From: Anaerolineales bacterium
Lineage (GTDB): Bacteria; Chloroflexota; Anaerolineae; Anaerolineales; Villigracilaceae
Reading direction: 5' to 3'
DNA length: 59,215 nt
NCBI GenBank assembly: GCA_016928525.1
Contig: JAFGKO010000166.1
Coordinates: 1-59,215, forward strand
Of the stretch, positions 51,941 to 59,215 are shown one piece after another. A program made the position numbers and the translations under genes. The stretch's first letter is position 1. Each line of letters opens with the position of its first letter. The notes under the pieces were generated by a model. That model searched no databases. It was not told the origin of the DNA and saw nothing but the letters and a program-made list of their open reading frames with translations.

Positions 51941-52280
51941 TGGGCCAACCTGCACCTGATGTTCCGGCTCTCGCTGATCCCTTTTGTCACCAGTTGGATG
52001 GGTGAGAACAAGTTTGGTGTCTGGCCTTGTATGGCATTGTTCCGCTGTTCTCGGCAATTGAGTATTTCATTCTGAGCCAGACTCTGATTGCAATCCATGG
52101 CGGTGAATCCATCCTGGCGACCGCAGTCGGTCGAGATTTCAAGGGCAAAATATTGGTTGTAATTTACCTGGTCGCCATCCGCTGGCGTTCGTCAGCGCGT
52201 GGATCGCCGGAGGGCTTTACGTATTCGTGGCAGTGATGTAGCTGATCCTTGACAGGCGCATCGAGAAAACATTGACATAG
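51941..52280 (+). pseudogene. degraded TMEM175-family (DUF1211) channel gene
   Basis: Conceptual translation across frames gives WANLHLMFRLSLIPFVTSWMG, then ALYGIVPLFSAIEYFILSQTLI and GRDFKGKILVVIYLVAI, then LAFVSAWIAGGLYVFVAVM-stop-LILDRRIE. These are consecutive blocks of TMEM175/DUF1211 potassium-channel proteins. Two frameshifts (near 52024 and 52180), a TAG replacing the usual Trp, and the missing first helices show that the gene is dead. Its upstream part is replaced by the thrS promoter region. Confidence 0.82.
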
Positions 52281-52293
52281 TAAAATCATAGTC

Positions 52294-52350
52294 ATGGATT
52301 TGAACAATGTGATCGTCAAGTTATGCCTGCAAGGCACGCGAGGGGCTTCG
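52294..52350 (+). pseudogene. short N-terminal remnant (MDLNNVIVKLCLQGT)
   Basis: ATG at 52294 begins MDLNNVIVKLCLQGT and then loses frame. It resembles the start of a family of small helical proteins seen in Chloroflexota, a recollection that needs checking. It merges into the next remnant by deletion. Confidence 0.3.
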
Positions 52351-52579
52351 ACCGCATGTATGCTTCTCTGAGAGCTAAATATCAGGTGAAACTGATTTGG
52401 AGGAGTGCCTGCGGCGAGTTAGAAACCGGGACAGCGTAGATCACATTCCTGTGTCCGATGACAAAGTCCGGGAATACAACCGCATCGCGGCCAGCGTGGA
52501 GCATCCCTGGGATGCAGTCATCGATAACAACGGTCCGACGACAGATGAAGAGATACTCGCAGCGATCGCATCCTTGTAG
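52344..52579 (+). pseudogene. remnant of a P-loop (AAA/nucleotide kinase-like) gene
   Basis: Two frames joined by a small deletion encode GFDRMYASLRAKYQVKLIW, then EECLRRVRNRDSVDHIPVSDD and EYNRIAASVEHPWDAVIDNNGPTTDEEILAAIASL-stop. The text resembles the C-terminal half of a small P-loop kinase (the RV..RD..HIPVSD lid region). The Walker A portion is missing, so the gene is nonfunctional. It closes the decayed stretch that starts at 51941. Confidence 0.6.
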
Positions 52580-52633
52580 AAACTACCCAGTTTACATCTG
52601 GTTTCAGGTCCTGTATTCCATAGGAGTGCAAAG

Positions 52634-52999
52634 ATGAGCAAACTGCTTAAAGAAATCAAATACGATCTCAGTTTCATCCAATCGCACACATTGCAACCCA
52701 AGTGGTTCAAGGTTCTGAAGGTATTTCTCTTACTGGGATTTCTTTGGCTCTATGTGTTTCTATTCGGGTGGGGAAAGATGACTGTCTTCTTCATTTGTTT
52801 TGTAGGGCTGATGGCGGTTGTCCATTTTATGTATCGGGTCAAGACTAAACGATTTTCGCAGAGTTGGCTTGATTTCATTGTCTATGAGGAAGATGGGGAG
52901 AAGAAATACAAGCGGATAGGAAAGTACTATTATGGGGCAATCGTCGTGAATGCAATACTCTCTTTCATCATCAGCCAAGTATGGCCAAGCGCCGCTTAG
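52634..52999 (+). CDS. hypothetical membrane protein
   Basis: A 121-residue protein of unknown family. Two hydrophobic helices (about 28-44 and 48-66) are followed by a basic and aromatic loop (FSQSWLDFIVYEEDGEKKYKRIGKYYYGA) and a third helix near the C-terminus. The start ATG follows a purine-rich AGGAGTGCAAAG. The Nudix gene follows 22 bp later. No homologue is recognised, so no function is proposed. Confidence 0.65.
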   Translation: MSKLLKEIKYDLSFIQSHTLQPKWFKVLKVFLLLGFLWLYVFLFGWGKMTVFFICFVGLMAVVHFMYRVKTKRFSQSWLDFIVYEEDGEKKYKRIGKYYYGAIVVNAILSFIISQVWPSAA

Positions 53000-53021
53000 T
53001 CCAACAGAGAAGAGATAGTTG

Positions 53022-53507
53022 ATGCCAAAAAAAAGACAAAAGAAAGAACACGTCGCGCAAACCTTTCGCGCTGGCGTGGGAGCGATTATCCTGAACGGGA
53101 ATGGGAAAGTCCTTGGACTGGAACGAAAGGATATTCCCGGCGCCTGGCAACTGCCCCAGGGTGGATTGGATGGCAATGAAGCACCAGAGCAAGCTGTCAG
53201 ACGGGAGATTTGGGAAGAAACCGGGATCGAGGGGAGTGACCTGGAACTGCTAGCGTCCACGCCCCGCTGGCTGGCGTATGAACTGCCGGAAGAAGCGCGC
53301 AGTAAAAAGATCGGCCGCGGTCAGGTGCAGCGCTGGTTCCTGTTCAGGTTCAGGGGATCGGACGAAGCGATCACCCTTGGCGATCAAAAAGAATTCAAGG
53401 CCTGGAAATGGATCGGGATGGATGAGTTGACATCCATCGTTGTCTCTTTCAAGCAGCCTGTCTACCAGCAATTGGCCGAAACCTTCAAATCGTATTTGAA
53501 AACCTGA
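53022..53507 (+). CDS. Nudix hydrolase, RppH-like
   Basis: A 161-residue Nudix hydrolase. The Nudix box runs from GGLDGNEAPEQAVRREIWEETGI (about 50-72) with the expected REXXEEXG pattern. FRAGVGAIILNGNGKVLGLER and ERKDIPGAWQLPQGG resemble RppH/dinucleoside polyphosphate pyrophosphatases, which remove pyrophosphate from 5' RNA ends or hydrolyse Ap4A. ATG 53022 is used rather than the TTG one codon upstream. The N-terminus is very basic (MPKKRQKKEH). Confidence 0.92.
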   Translation: MPKKRQKKEHVAQTFRAGVGAIILNGNGKVLGLERKDIPGAWQLPQGGLDGNEAPEQAVRREIWEETGIEGSDLELLASTPRWLAYELPEEARSKKIGRGQVQRWFLFRFRGSDEAITLGDQKEFKAWKWIGMDELTSIVVSFKQPVYQQLAETFKSYLKT

Positions 53508-53629
53508 CATGGAAAATGCCTGGAATTGAGCCCGATTGGGAGTTTTCACGGATTTCGTCGGATGCTATAATGACCTTGGCAAGCAGGATCCGATAATTGC
53601 CTTTTGTCTTGAGTAAAGGAGAGACAACC

Positions 53630-53818
53630 ATGGGCAACAAAAAAACAGTAGGGATTGCATTGTTAGCGGTGGGGGTGATTGTGTTGATCGTCTCGCTGGC
53701 AGCCGACTTGATCGGGTTTGGTGGCGCAGCAGACGCTTTTGGTTATAAACAAATCATTGGCGCCGTTGTAGGAGTGATCGTCGCAGTCGTCGGCTTCGTT
53801 TTGTACTCCAGGAAGTAG
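53630..53818 (+). CDS. small two-helix membrane protein
   Basis: A 62-residue protein with two hydrophobic helices, KTVGIALLAVGVIVLIVSLAA and IIGAVVGVIVAVVGFVLYS, joined by a short glycine-rich turn. The family is not recognised. TATAAT (53566-53571) with TTTTCA 17 bp upstream and AAAGGAG before ATG 53630 show a normal expressed gene. A weak hairpin (53852-53873, ACCAG/CTGGT) followed by CACTTTTGG may end it. Confidence 0.75.
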   Translation: MGNKKTVGIALLAVGVIVLIVSLAADLIGFGGAADAFGYKQIIGAVVGVIVAVVGFVLYSRK

Positions 53819-53986
53819 ATCAGCCTCACTGAACAAAATACAATACTGAAAACCAGTTCCTTGCGGACCTGGTCACTTTTGGTTTTCCTGCTATTTTCCC
53901 TTAACGGGTGCGATTTTGGAGTTCTATTTATGCTGGATGCTACAATTTAACCGAAAATAGAAGTCTCATCAGCCGAACGAGGAAAA

Positions 53987-54445
53987 ATGCAACCCTATTT
54001 CGAAGATTACCTGCTCAACTTGCAAGAATTGCACAACGATATTCTCAACACGCTGAAAGACCTGCCGCCCGCCGCACTGGACTGGAGCCCGGCCCTGGAT
54101 GTGAATTCGATCAACGTGTTGGTGGTGCATACAACAGGCGCGCAGCGCTTCCTGATCGGGGAAGCCGTAGGCGGTGACCCGGCCAACCGCGACCGGGAGG
54201 CTGAGTTCAAAGTCCAGGGGTTGGATGCAGATGCCTTAACGCAACGTCTTAACGAGAGCTTCGAGTACATCCGCTCCGTGATGGATGACCTGACCGTTGA
54301 CGATCTCGCCTCCACACGCGACTTCCGCGGACGCAAAAAGAGTGTGGCCTGGATTCTCGATCACGCCCTAAAACATACCGCCACGCACATGGGGCACATC
54401 CAGTTGATGCGCCAGGTTTGGGAGATGTATGGCGAGGGAGATTAA
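53987..54445 (+). CDS. DinB-family protein
   Basis: A 152-residue four-helix bundle of the DinB/YfiT superfamily. His48 (in VVHTTGAQRF) with His130 and His134 (in DHALKHTATHMGHIQLMRQ) form the typical three-histidine metal site. Members include thiol-dependent transferases and hydrolases; the substrate is unknown. GAGG precedes ATG. It is a single gene between two short proteins. Confidence 0.88.
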   Translation: MQPYFEDYLLNLQELHNDILNTLKDLPPAALDWSPALDVNSINVLVVHTTGAQRFLIGEAVGGDPANRDREAEFKVQGLDADALTQRLNESFEYIRSVMDDLTVDDLASTRDFRGRKKSVAWILDHALKHTATHMGHIQLMRQVWEMYGEGD

Positions 54446-54535
54446 TGGATTCCTTTTGGGGAAAGCTACGATTGTGGTGACTGCGGTATTCGCCTGGCCG
54501 ATGGTGCTGGTTCAGTGCGCGTGAATTGACGCCAA

Positions 54536-54796
54536 GTGAGCGAAAAGAATATGAAGAAGAAACAAAATGAAATGAATGATGAACTGCGCCCAGAATATGA
54601 TATGAGAGCTTTGCTCAAGGATGGGGTGCAAGGAAAGTATGCTCAACAGTATCGCAAGGGAACCAATCTTGTACTGTTAGAGCTGGAAGTTGCAAAAGCG
54701 TTTCCAAATGAAAAAGCTGTCAACGAAGCATTGAAGTTAGTGATGAAGTTGAAGAATGTGAAGGAAAAAGCCGGTCAATATTCAACGAAGTCATGA
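54536..54796 (+). CDS. small conserved hypothetical protein
   Basis: An 86-residue basic protein. The segment ELRPEYDMRALLKDGVQGKYAQQYRKGTNLVLLELEVAKAFPNEKAVNEALKLV resembles a group of short hypothetical proteins found in plasmids, cyanobacteria and Chloroflexota that are often linked to toxin-antitoxin loci; no toxin gene is next to it. GTG 54536 or ATG 54551 could start it. A strong terminator follows 6 bp after the stop. Confidence 0.65.
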   Translation: MSEKNMKKKQNEMNDELRPEYDMRALLKDGVQGKYAQQYRKGTNLVLLELEVAKAFPNEKAVNEALKLVMKLKNVKEKAGQYSTKS

Positions 54797-54802
54797 AACG
54801 AG

Positions 54803-54833
54803 AACTCCGAGGCTGAAAGTCTCGGAGTTTTTT
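54803..54833 (+). terminator. rho-independent terminator
   Basis: AACTCCGAGGCT pairs with AGTCTCGGAGTT (one G-T wobble) around GAA, followed by TTTT. It ends the 86-residue gene transcript. Confidence 0.9.
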
Positions 54834-54942
54834 ATGTGGAGGAGTGAGCAGTATTCCAAGGTTTCTTGGCGACTTTTCAAGACCTTGGCGTCCTACCCCT
54901 GCACCGCCCGCCGGGGCAGGTATGCAGGCTTGGCGGTTCAAA

Positions 54943-56970
54943 CTAAATCGCTTTCTCCCGATTGAACTGCGTTTCGTAAAGCTGCGTGTACAACCCATCC
55001 AGCTCCAGCAGCTCCTCGTGCACCCCGCGCTCGACGATCTGTCCGCGGTCCATCACCAGGATCAAATCCGCGGCCAGGATGGTACTCAGGCGGTGGGCGA
55101 TGACGATGCTGGTGCGCCCGGCCATGACCCGTTTTAATGCGTCCTGGATCAGGGCCTCGGACTCGCTGTCCAGGTGGCTGGTGGCCTCGTCCAGTACGAG
55201 AATCCTGGGGTCTTTCAGGATCACGCGCGCCAGGGCGATGCGCTGTTTCTCGCCGCCGCTCAGGCGGTAGCCGCGCTCACCCGCCACCGTATCGTAGCCC
55301 TCGGGCAGTTCGCTAATGAACTGGTGGATGTTGGCCGCCCGCGCCGCCGCTTCGATCTCGGCCTGCGTCGCGTCGGGCTTGGCGTAGGTCAGGTTGGTGC
55401 GGATGGTGTCGTGGAACAGGTAGGTCTCCTGCGTCACCATGCCGATGGCGGACGAAAGCGAGTCGAGCGTCAGGTCGCGCAGGTCATGCCCGTCGATGCG
55501 GATGAGGCCCTCGCTCGGGTCGTACAGGCGCGGGATCATATACGTCAGCGTGGTCTTGCCCGCGCCGGAAGGGCCGACCAGGGCGACCAACTGTCCGGCG
55601 GACGCCTTAAACGAGATGGACTCGAGGGCCACGTCCCGGGCCTGTGAAGCGGGAGCCTCTTCGATCAAGTCAGACGCGAGTTCTGCTCCTCCTTCGGGGG
55701 CGGTGTCCGTTTGCCCGCCCTTTTTCCCGTTTCCCTGCTCACTGTCCACCCCGGCCCGCGCGGCGGAGCCGGGACGGGCTGGCAACTGTCCACTGATCAC
55801 TGTATTTATGTTGTCCATCTTGCCGTAACGCTTGACGTCGCTGAGCAGTTTGGACGCGTCCACGCTGTACAGAAAAGAGACGTCTTCGAATTCCAGGTCG
55901 CCGCGCACATCACGCAGGGCATGGGCATCTTCTTTTTCGACGATGTCCTGCGGCAGGTCGATCACCTCGAAGACGCGCTCGAACGAGACCATGCTGGTGC
56001 TGAACTCGACCGGCGCGCCCGCCAGCCCCTGCAGCGCGCCGTACAGCGTGCCGAGGTACGAGCCGAAGGCCACGATGGTGCCGATGGTGAAAGTCTCCTG
56101 GATCACAAACCAGCCGCCCAGCCCGTAGACCAGCGCCGTGCCGACCGCGCTGACCAGCCCGATAATGACGAAGAAGCTCGAGCCGACCACGGCGCGGCGG
56201 ATGCCGATATCGCGCACGCCTTCGGCGCGTTGGCGGAAACGTTCAGTCTCCTCGTTCGCGCGCCCAAACAGTTTGACCAGCAGCGCCCCGCCGATATTGA
56301 GCGTCTCGTTCATGTGGGCGTTCATGGCCGCGTTTTGGTCCATGGCCTTGCGGGCGATGTCGCGCAGCACCACGCCCAACCGACGGGCGGCCAGGATGAA
56401 GAGCGGCATGATCAGCACGCTGACCAGCGTCAGCCGCCACTCGAGGGTCAACATGACGGCCAGGATGGCGACCGTCTGGACGATGTTGGTGACGATGCCG
56501 ACGATGGTGTTGCTGATGGCGTTCTGCGCGCCGACCACGTCGTTGTTCAGGCGCGACATCAACTCGCCGACCTTGGTGTTGGTGAAGAAGCGCAGCGACA
56601 TGCGTTGTAGCCGCGAGAAGAGCGCCACGCGCAGGTCGTAGATCACGCCCTCGCCGACGGTCGCGTTCAGCCGCCGCTGGACCACGTTGATCCCGCCGGT
56701 GACCAGTGGCACGAGCAACAGCGCCAGCGCGAAGAGCATCAGGCCGTTCAGGTCCTTGGACGGCAGGATCGTGTCGATCAGATGCCTGAAAATCAACGGG
56801 GAAACCAGCGAGAGCCCCGTCGTGAACAGGATCGTCGCCAGCATCCCGCCGATGTGGTTCCAGTAGGGACGCGCGTAAGCCAGTACGCGCAGTAAAAGTT
56901 CTTTGGTTACTTTGGGCTTCTCATCGCCCGAACGCATCATGCTAAACCATCCGCCGCCACCGTGGAACAT
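54943..56970 (-). CDS. ABC exporter (MsbA/LmrA type) with inserted linker
   Basis: A 675-residue half-transporter with six membrane helices (about 30-335) fused to a nucleotide-binding domain. Motifs are VGPSGAGKTT (Walker A), LSGGEKQRIALARVILKDPRILVLDEATS (signature and Walker B) and IVIAHRLST (switch His). Between the A-loop strand FEDVSFLYS and the Walker A strand lie about 75 extra residues, rich in Gly, Ala and Glu, that other exporters lack. It would export lipids or drugs as a homodimer. The ATG at 56970 begins MFHGGGGWFSMM. Confidence 0.93.
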   Translation of the reverse strand: MFHGGGGWFSMMRSGDEKPKVTKELLLRVLAYARPYWNHIGGMLATILFTTGLSLVSPLIFRHLIDTILPSKDLNGLMLFALALLLVPLVTGGINVVQRRLNATVGEGVIYDLRVALFSRLQRMSLRFFTNTKVGELMSRLNNDVVGAQNAISNTIVGIVTNIVQTVAILAVMLTLEWRLTLVSVLIMPLFILAARRLGVVLRDIARKAMDQNAAMNAHMNETLNIGGALLVKLFGRANEETERFRQRAEGVRDIGIRRAVVGSSFFVIIGLVSAVGTALVYGLGGWFVIQETFTIGTIVAFGSYLGTLYGALQGLAGAPVEFSTSMVSFERVFEVIDLPQDIVEKEDAHALRDVRGDLEFEDVSFLYSVDASKLLSDVKRYGKMDNINTVISGQLPARPGSAARAGVDSEQGNGKKGGQTDTAPEGGAELASDLIEEAPASQARDVALESISFKASAGQLVALVGPSGAGKTTLTYMIPRLYDPSEGLIRIDGHDLRDLTLDSLSSAIGMVTQETYLFHDTIRTNLTYAKPDATQAEIEAAARAANIHQFISELPEGYDTVAGERGYRLSGGEKQRIALARVILKDPRILVLDEATSHLDSESEALIQDALKRVMAGRTSIVIAHRLSTILAADLILVMDRGQIVERGVHEELLELDGLYTQLYETQFNREKAI

Positions 56971-56979
56971 GTTTTCTCC

Positions 56980-57078
56980 TGGTCTGATAGGTCTAAAGTG
57001 TCTGACAAGTCTAACTCGTCCGACATGTTAGACCAGATGGACTTGTTCGACTTGTAAGACTTATAAGACTTCTTGGAC
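56980..57078. repeat. degenerate 9-bp tandem array
   Basis: Eleven consecutive 9-bp units can be read: TGGTCTGAT, AGGTCTAAA, GTGTCTGAC, AAGTCTAAC, TCGTCCGAC, ATGTTAGAC, CAGATGGAC, TTGTTCGAC, TTGTAAGAC, TTATAAGAC, TTCTTGGAC. The last three bases of nearly all units are GAC or a close variant, while the first six drift. The array lies between the ABC exporter start and the methyltransferase promoter. Confidence 0.78.
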
Positions 57079-57130
57079 TTTTTTGCAACTGTAGGTTTGG
57101 GGAGGTTGATGAAAGGTTAACAGTGAATGC

Positions 57131-57136
57131 TATAAT
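57131..57136 (+). promoter_or_regulatory. -10 box of the methyltransferase gene
   Basis: TATAAT lies seven bases before ATG 57144, implying a leaderless transcript. A -35-like TTGATG at 57106-57111 is 19 bp upstream. Confidence 0.6.
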
Positions 57137-57143
57137 CTCTGTG

Positions 57144-59135
57144 ATGGAAGTTTTTGATTTGGTTAGTTTTAGCTATGAGCAAGGCAAAAAAACTCTTGAG
57201 AAAAGGGATATTGAATCTCTCAAAGAGCATGGGCAGTATTTAACTCCTCCTAAAGTCGCTCGTTATATGGCAAAACAGTTAGGAGAAATAAAAAACGGAG
57301 ATAATATTCTTGAGCCTGCTATTGGCTCTGGGGTGTTAGTCTGTGCAGTTGTTGAGCGATTAATAAAAGAACAAAAGCCAATTGAAATCTGGTTGACTGC
57401 CTATGAAATAGACCAAGAATTATGTGAAGTCAGCCGTAAAATTCTTGAGATAATCTGTCAACAAGCAGAGAAACAAAAAATAAAAATTCATTGGCAAGTG
57501 TTTCAGGAAGATTTTATTCTTGCACGCTTACCCCAACGGCAACCTTCTCTTTTTGGTTCTACAAATATCGCACAGAAAGAATTCAATTTTGTTATCAGTA
57601 ATCCACCTTATTTCAAACTTAGTACAGTAGATCAACGTGTAAAGGCAAGTATAGGGAAACTTAATGGACACACAAATATCTACACCTTGTTTATGGCGTT
57701 GTCCACAAAATTACTTACTCCAAAAGGAAAAGCCAGTTTTATCGTACCGCGCAGCTTTTGTTCAGGAGCCTACTTCTCTGAATTTCGCCGAGATTTTTTA
57801 AAGAATGTAACACCGTTAGCAATACATTTATTTCAATCACGAAATAATGTTTTTAAAGATGATGAAGTTCTACAAGAGAATGTTATTTTTTCTTTCGAAA
57901 AAAACTCTGAATCGAAAAACCATCGTTATTGGGCTGGAACAGTAAACATCTCGACATCAGCAAACGAGTCGAGTTTGGATCAAGCTGTTTCTCGCCGAGT
58001 TCCTTTCAGATATTTTTTAGGTGATCACAACGGCATGTTGTTCTTCAGATTACCAACAGGAGCGTTAGACGAACAGATATTAGAAGCTGTTGACCGTTGG
58101 GATGGATCTTTTGAAAAGTATGGTTTTCAGGTATCGACAGGGAGAGTAGTACCATTTCGAGCAAAACAATTGCTAAAAGAACAAGCTAGGCTGGATAACA
58201 AAACAGTTCCTTTGCTATGGATGCAACATATAAAACCTTATCGAGTCGAATACCCAATTTCGAATTTCAAAAAACCACAAGCAATTTCTCTTGATGATCC
58301 ATCCCTGCTCATGCCATCGGCTAATTATGTTTTATTGCGACGTTTTAGCGCCAAAGAAGATCGTCGCCGTATCATTGCCGCTCCTTTTATCAAAGAGCAA
58401 TTTAATCATGATCAAATTGGTTTTGAGAATCACTTAAACGTGATATTTAGAAGAAAAGGAATACTTTCAACCCACGAAGCTTTGGGGTTTTCTGCCTTCC
58501 TCAATAGCGCAATTGTTGACAGATACTTTCGCATTGTTAACGGCAATACCCAAGTAAATGCGTCAGAAATTCGCACACTGCCTTTGCCGCCCTTAGAGGT
58601 CATTAAAGAAGTTGGCAAGAAAGTTGAAAGTATCGAAACTCCGAAATCGGAACAAGTTGACAATATTATTTTTTCAGTCCTTTGGAAAACTAACCTACTT
58701 ACCGAGGATTTTCCAATGATTCAGGAGACAAGGATTACGATGGGAAAAATAGAGCAAACTCAAGAGATATTACAGACATTAGGTTTACCTTCGGCACAAC
58801 AAAACGAAATCTCGGCTCTTACTTTGTTGGCATTGGCACAATTATCAGAAAATTCGCATTGGGAGGATGCTGAAAACCCAGCTTTGCGTGTTCATGATAT
58901 CTTGATCGAAGTAAAGAAACGCTATGGTCGTGAATATGCAGAAAACAGTCGCGAGACAATACGGCGTAAAGTTTTGCACCAATTCGAGCAGGCTGGAATC
59001 GTCATTCGAAATGCAGACGATCCCACTCGACCAACAAATAGTGGTTTAACTAATTACATGCTTTCAGAATTGGTTTTGAATGCGATTCGTGCTTATGGCT
59101 CTTCAGAATGGGAGAAGAAGCGCCAAGTTTGGTAA
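57144..59135 (+). CDS. adenine methyltransferase fused to BsuBI/PstI-type restriction N-domain
   Basis: A 663-residue protein. Residues about 30-510 are an N6-adenine DNA methyltransferase with HGQYLTPPKVARYM, motif I EPAIGSG (57-63) and motif IV NPPY (153-156), followed by a specificity region. From Met533 the text MGKIEQTQEILQTLGLP, then QQNEISALTLLALAQL and SRETIRRKVLHQFEQAGIV, matches the N-terminal winged helix of BsuBI/PstI restriction enzymes. The frame then stops at 59133, where an IS3-like end begins, so the nuclease domain is missing. The DNA is AT-rich. ATG 57144 is preferred because TATAAT overlaps any earlier start. Confidence 0.85.
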   Translation: MEVFDLVSFSYEQGKKTLEKRDIESLKEHGQYLTPPKVARYMAKQLGEIKNGDNILEPAIGSGVLVCAVVERLIKEQKPIEIWLTAYEIDQELCEVSRKILEIICQQAEKQKIKIHWQVFQEDFILARLPQRQPSLFGSTNIAQKEFNFVISNPPYFKLSTVDQRVKASIGKLNGHTNIYTLFMALSTKLLTPKGKASFIVPRSFCSGAYFSEFRRDFLKNVTPLAIHLFQSRNNVFKDDEVLQENVIFSFEKNSESKNHRYWAGTVNISTSANESSLDQAVSRRVPFRYFLGDHNGMLFFRLPTGALDEQILEAVDRWDGSFEKYGFQVSTGRVVPFRAKQLLKEQARLDNKTVPLLWMQHIKPYRVEYPISNFKKPQAISLDDPSLLMPSANYVLLRRFSAKEDRRRIIAAPFIKEQFNHDQIGFENHLNVIFRRKGILSTHEALGFSAFLNSAIVDRYFRIVNGNTQVNASEIRTLPLPPLEVIKEVGKKVESIETPKSEQVDNIIFSVLWKTNLLTEDFPMIQETRITMGKIEQTQEILQTLGLPSAQQNEISALTLLALAQLSENSHWEDAENPALRVHDILIEVKKRYGREYAENSRETIRRKVLHQFEQAGIVIRNADDPTRPTNSGLTNYMLSELVLNAIRAYGSSEWEKKRQVW

Positions 59136-59215
59136 CCCTCCCCTAAAATAGTACCAGTCGGAAGTGGAATCTTCTGGCAAAATAAGCAAGGAGATTCCGA
59201 TGAAGAAAACGAGAT
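59131..59215 (+). mobile_element. left end of an IS3-family element (truncated by window)
   Basis: A non-coding leader after 59135 contains CCCCTAAAATAGTACC and then AAGGAGATTCCG before ATG 59200, whose first codons read MKKTR. This layout resembles the left end and OrfA start of IS3-family elements. The element runs out of the window, so only the first five codons of a possible transposase are visible. Its exact left border is uncertain. Confidence 0.55.
59200..59215 (+). CDS. 5' end of a probable IS3-family OrfA
   Basis: AAGGAG seven bases before ATG, then MKKTR up to the window edge. Too short for a firm call; IS3-family OrfA proteins commonly begin MKK(S/T)R. No further inference is possible from this window. 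Confidence 0.4.

Noticed and set aside
55711..56610. 299-residue plus-strand frame opposite the ABC exporter
   Set aside because: Highly repetitive His/Arg/Asp-rich text typical of the reverse complement of GC-rich membrane-protein codons.

Overview
The window looks like a chromosomal contig from a member of the Chloroflexota (most likely Anaerolineae). This is inferred from the gene complement and style, not from a marker search: a single-membrane type YidC without a periplasmic domain, a KimA-type potassium permease with RCK subunits, V4R proteins, a Tad-type CpaE/CpaF pair beside several histidine kinases, a T-box upstream of thrS, and many short GC-rich intergenic palindromes. Canonical TATAAT boxes sit just upstream of many genes. 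Background GC is moderately high, with two clearly AT-rich segments (about 46.1-50.9 kb and 57.1-59.2 kb).

Region 1 (1-5.2 kb): a MerR regulator divergent from a CrtC/AttH-like lipocalin protein, a LysE exporter, a degraded gene tail, and two adjacent insertion sequences (IS66 and IS200/IS605). Region 2 (5.2-14.0 kb): cmk and two PlsC-type acyltransferases in an overlapping cluster, a very large membrane sensor kinase, and a potassium uptake operon (KimA-like permease plus two RCK/TrkA proteins). Region 3 (14.0-20.5 kb): the conserved rpmH-rnpA-yidD-yidC-jag operon with a beta-propeller lipoprotein inserted before yidC. It ends at a strong terminator and is followed by pfkB-type kinase, parA and parB. 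dnaA is not present. Region 4 (20.5-28.0 kb): an amidohydrolase, two histidine kinases (one with an MshEN-like N-terminus), an OmpR-type regulator, a receiver-CpaE ATPase, a small unknown protein and the CpaF ATPase. This looks like a control and motor module for a Tad-type pilus whose TadB/TadC and pilin genes are elsewhere.

Region 5 (28.0-37.0 kb): an XRE regulator, TPR and GNAT proteins, a tandem pair of V4R proteins, a monoacylglycerol-lipase-like hydrolase, a tandem duplication of a membrane-anchored DsbA-like protein, and a minus-strand group (PLP decarboxylase, DUF554 protein, cobalamin adenosyltransferase). Region 6 (37.2-46.1 kb): a membrane adenylate cyclase, a HET-C-like protein, a TAP-like peptidase lipoprotein, an isoprenylcysteine methyltransferase-family protein, an NfeD/ClpP-type membrane protease and lipA.

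Region 7 (46.1-52.6 kb): an AT-rich oligopeptide-type ABC transporter (binding protein and two permeases, no ATPase) running convergently into thrS. The 3' half of thrS is AT-rich and its 5' part has host composition, so the gene looks mosaic. A T-box with an ACC specifier and a near-perfect sigma-70 promoter precede thrS. Beyond it lies a decayed stretch with remnants of a TMEM175-type channel and a P-loop kinase. Region 8 (52.6-59.2 kb): small membrane proteins, a Nudix hydrolase, a DinB protein, an ABC exporter with an in-frame inserted linker, a 99-bp array of degenerate 9-bp units, and an AT-rich adenine methyltransferase fused to the N-terminal domain of a BsuBI/PstI-type restriction enzyme. 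That gene stops at what looks like the left end of an IS3-family element at the window edge.
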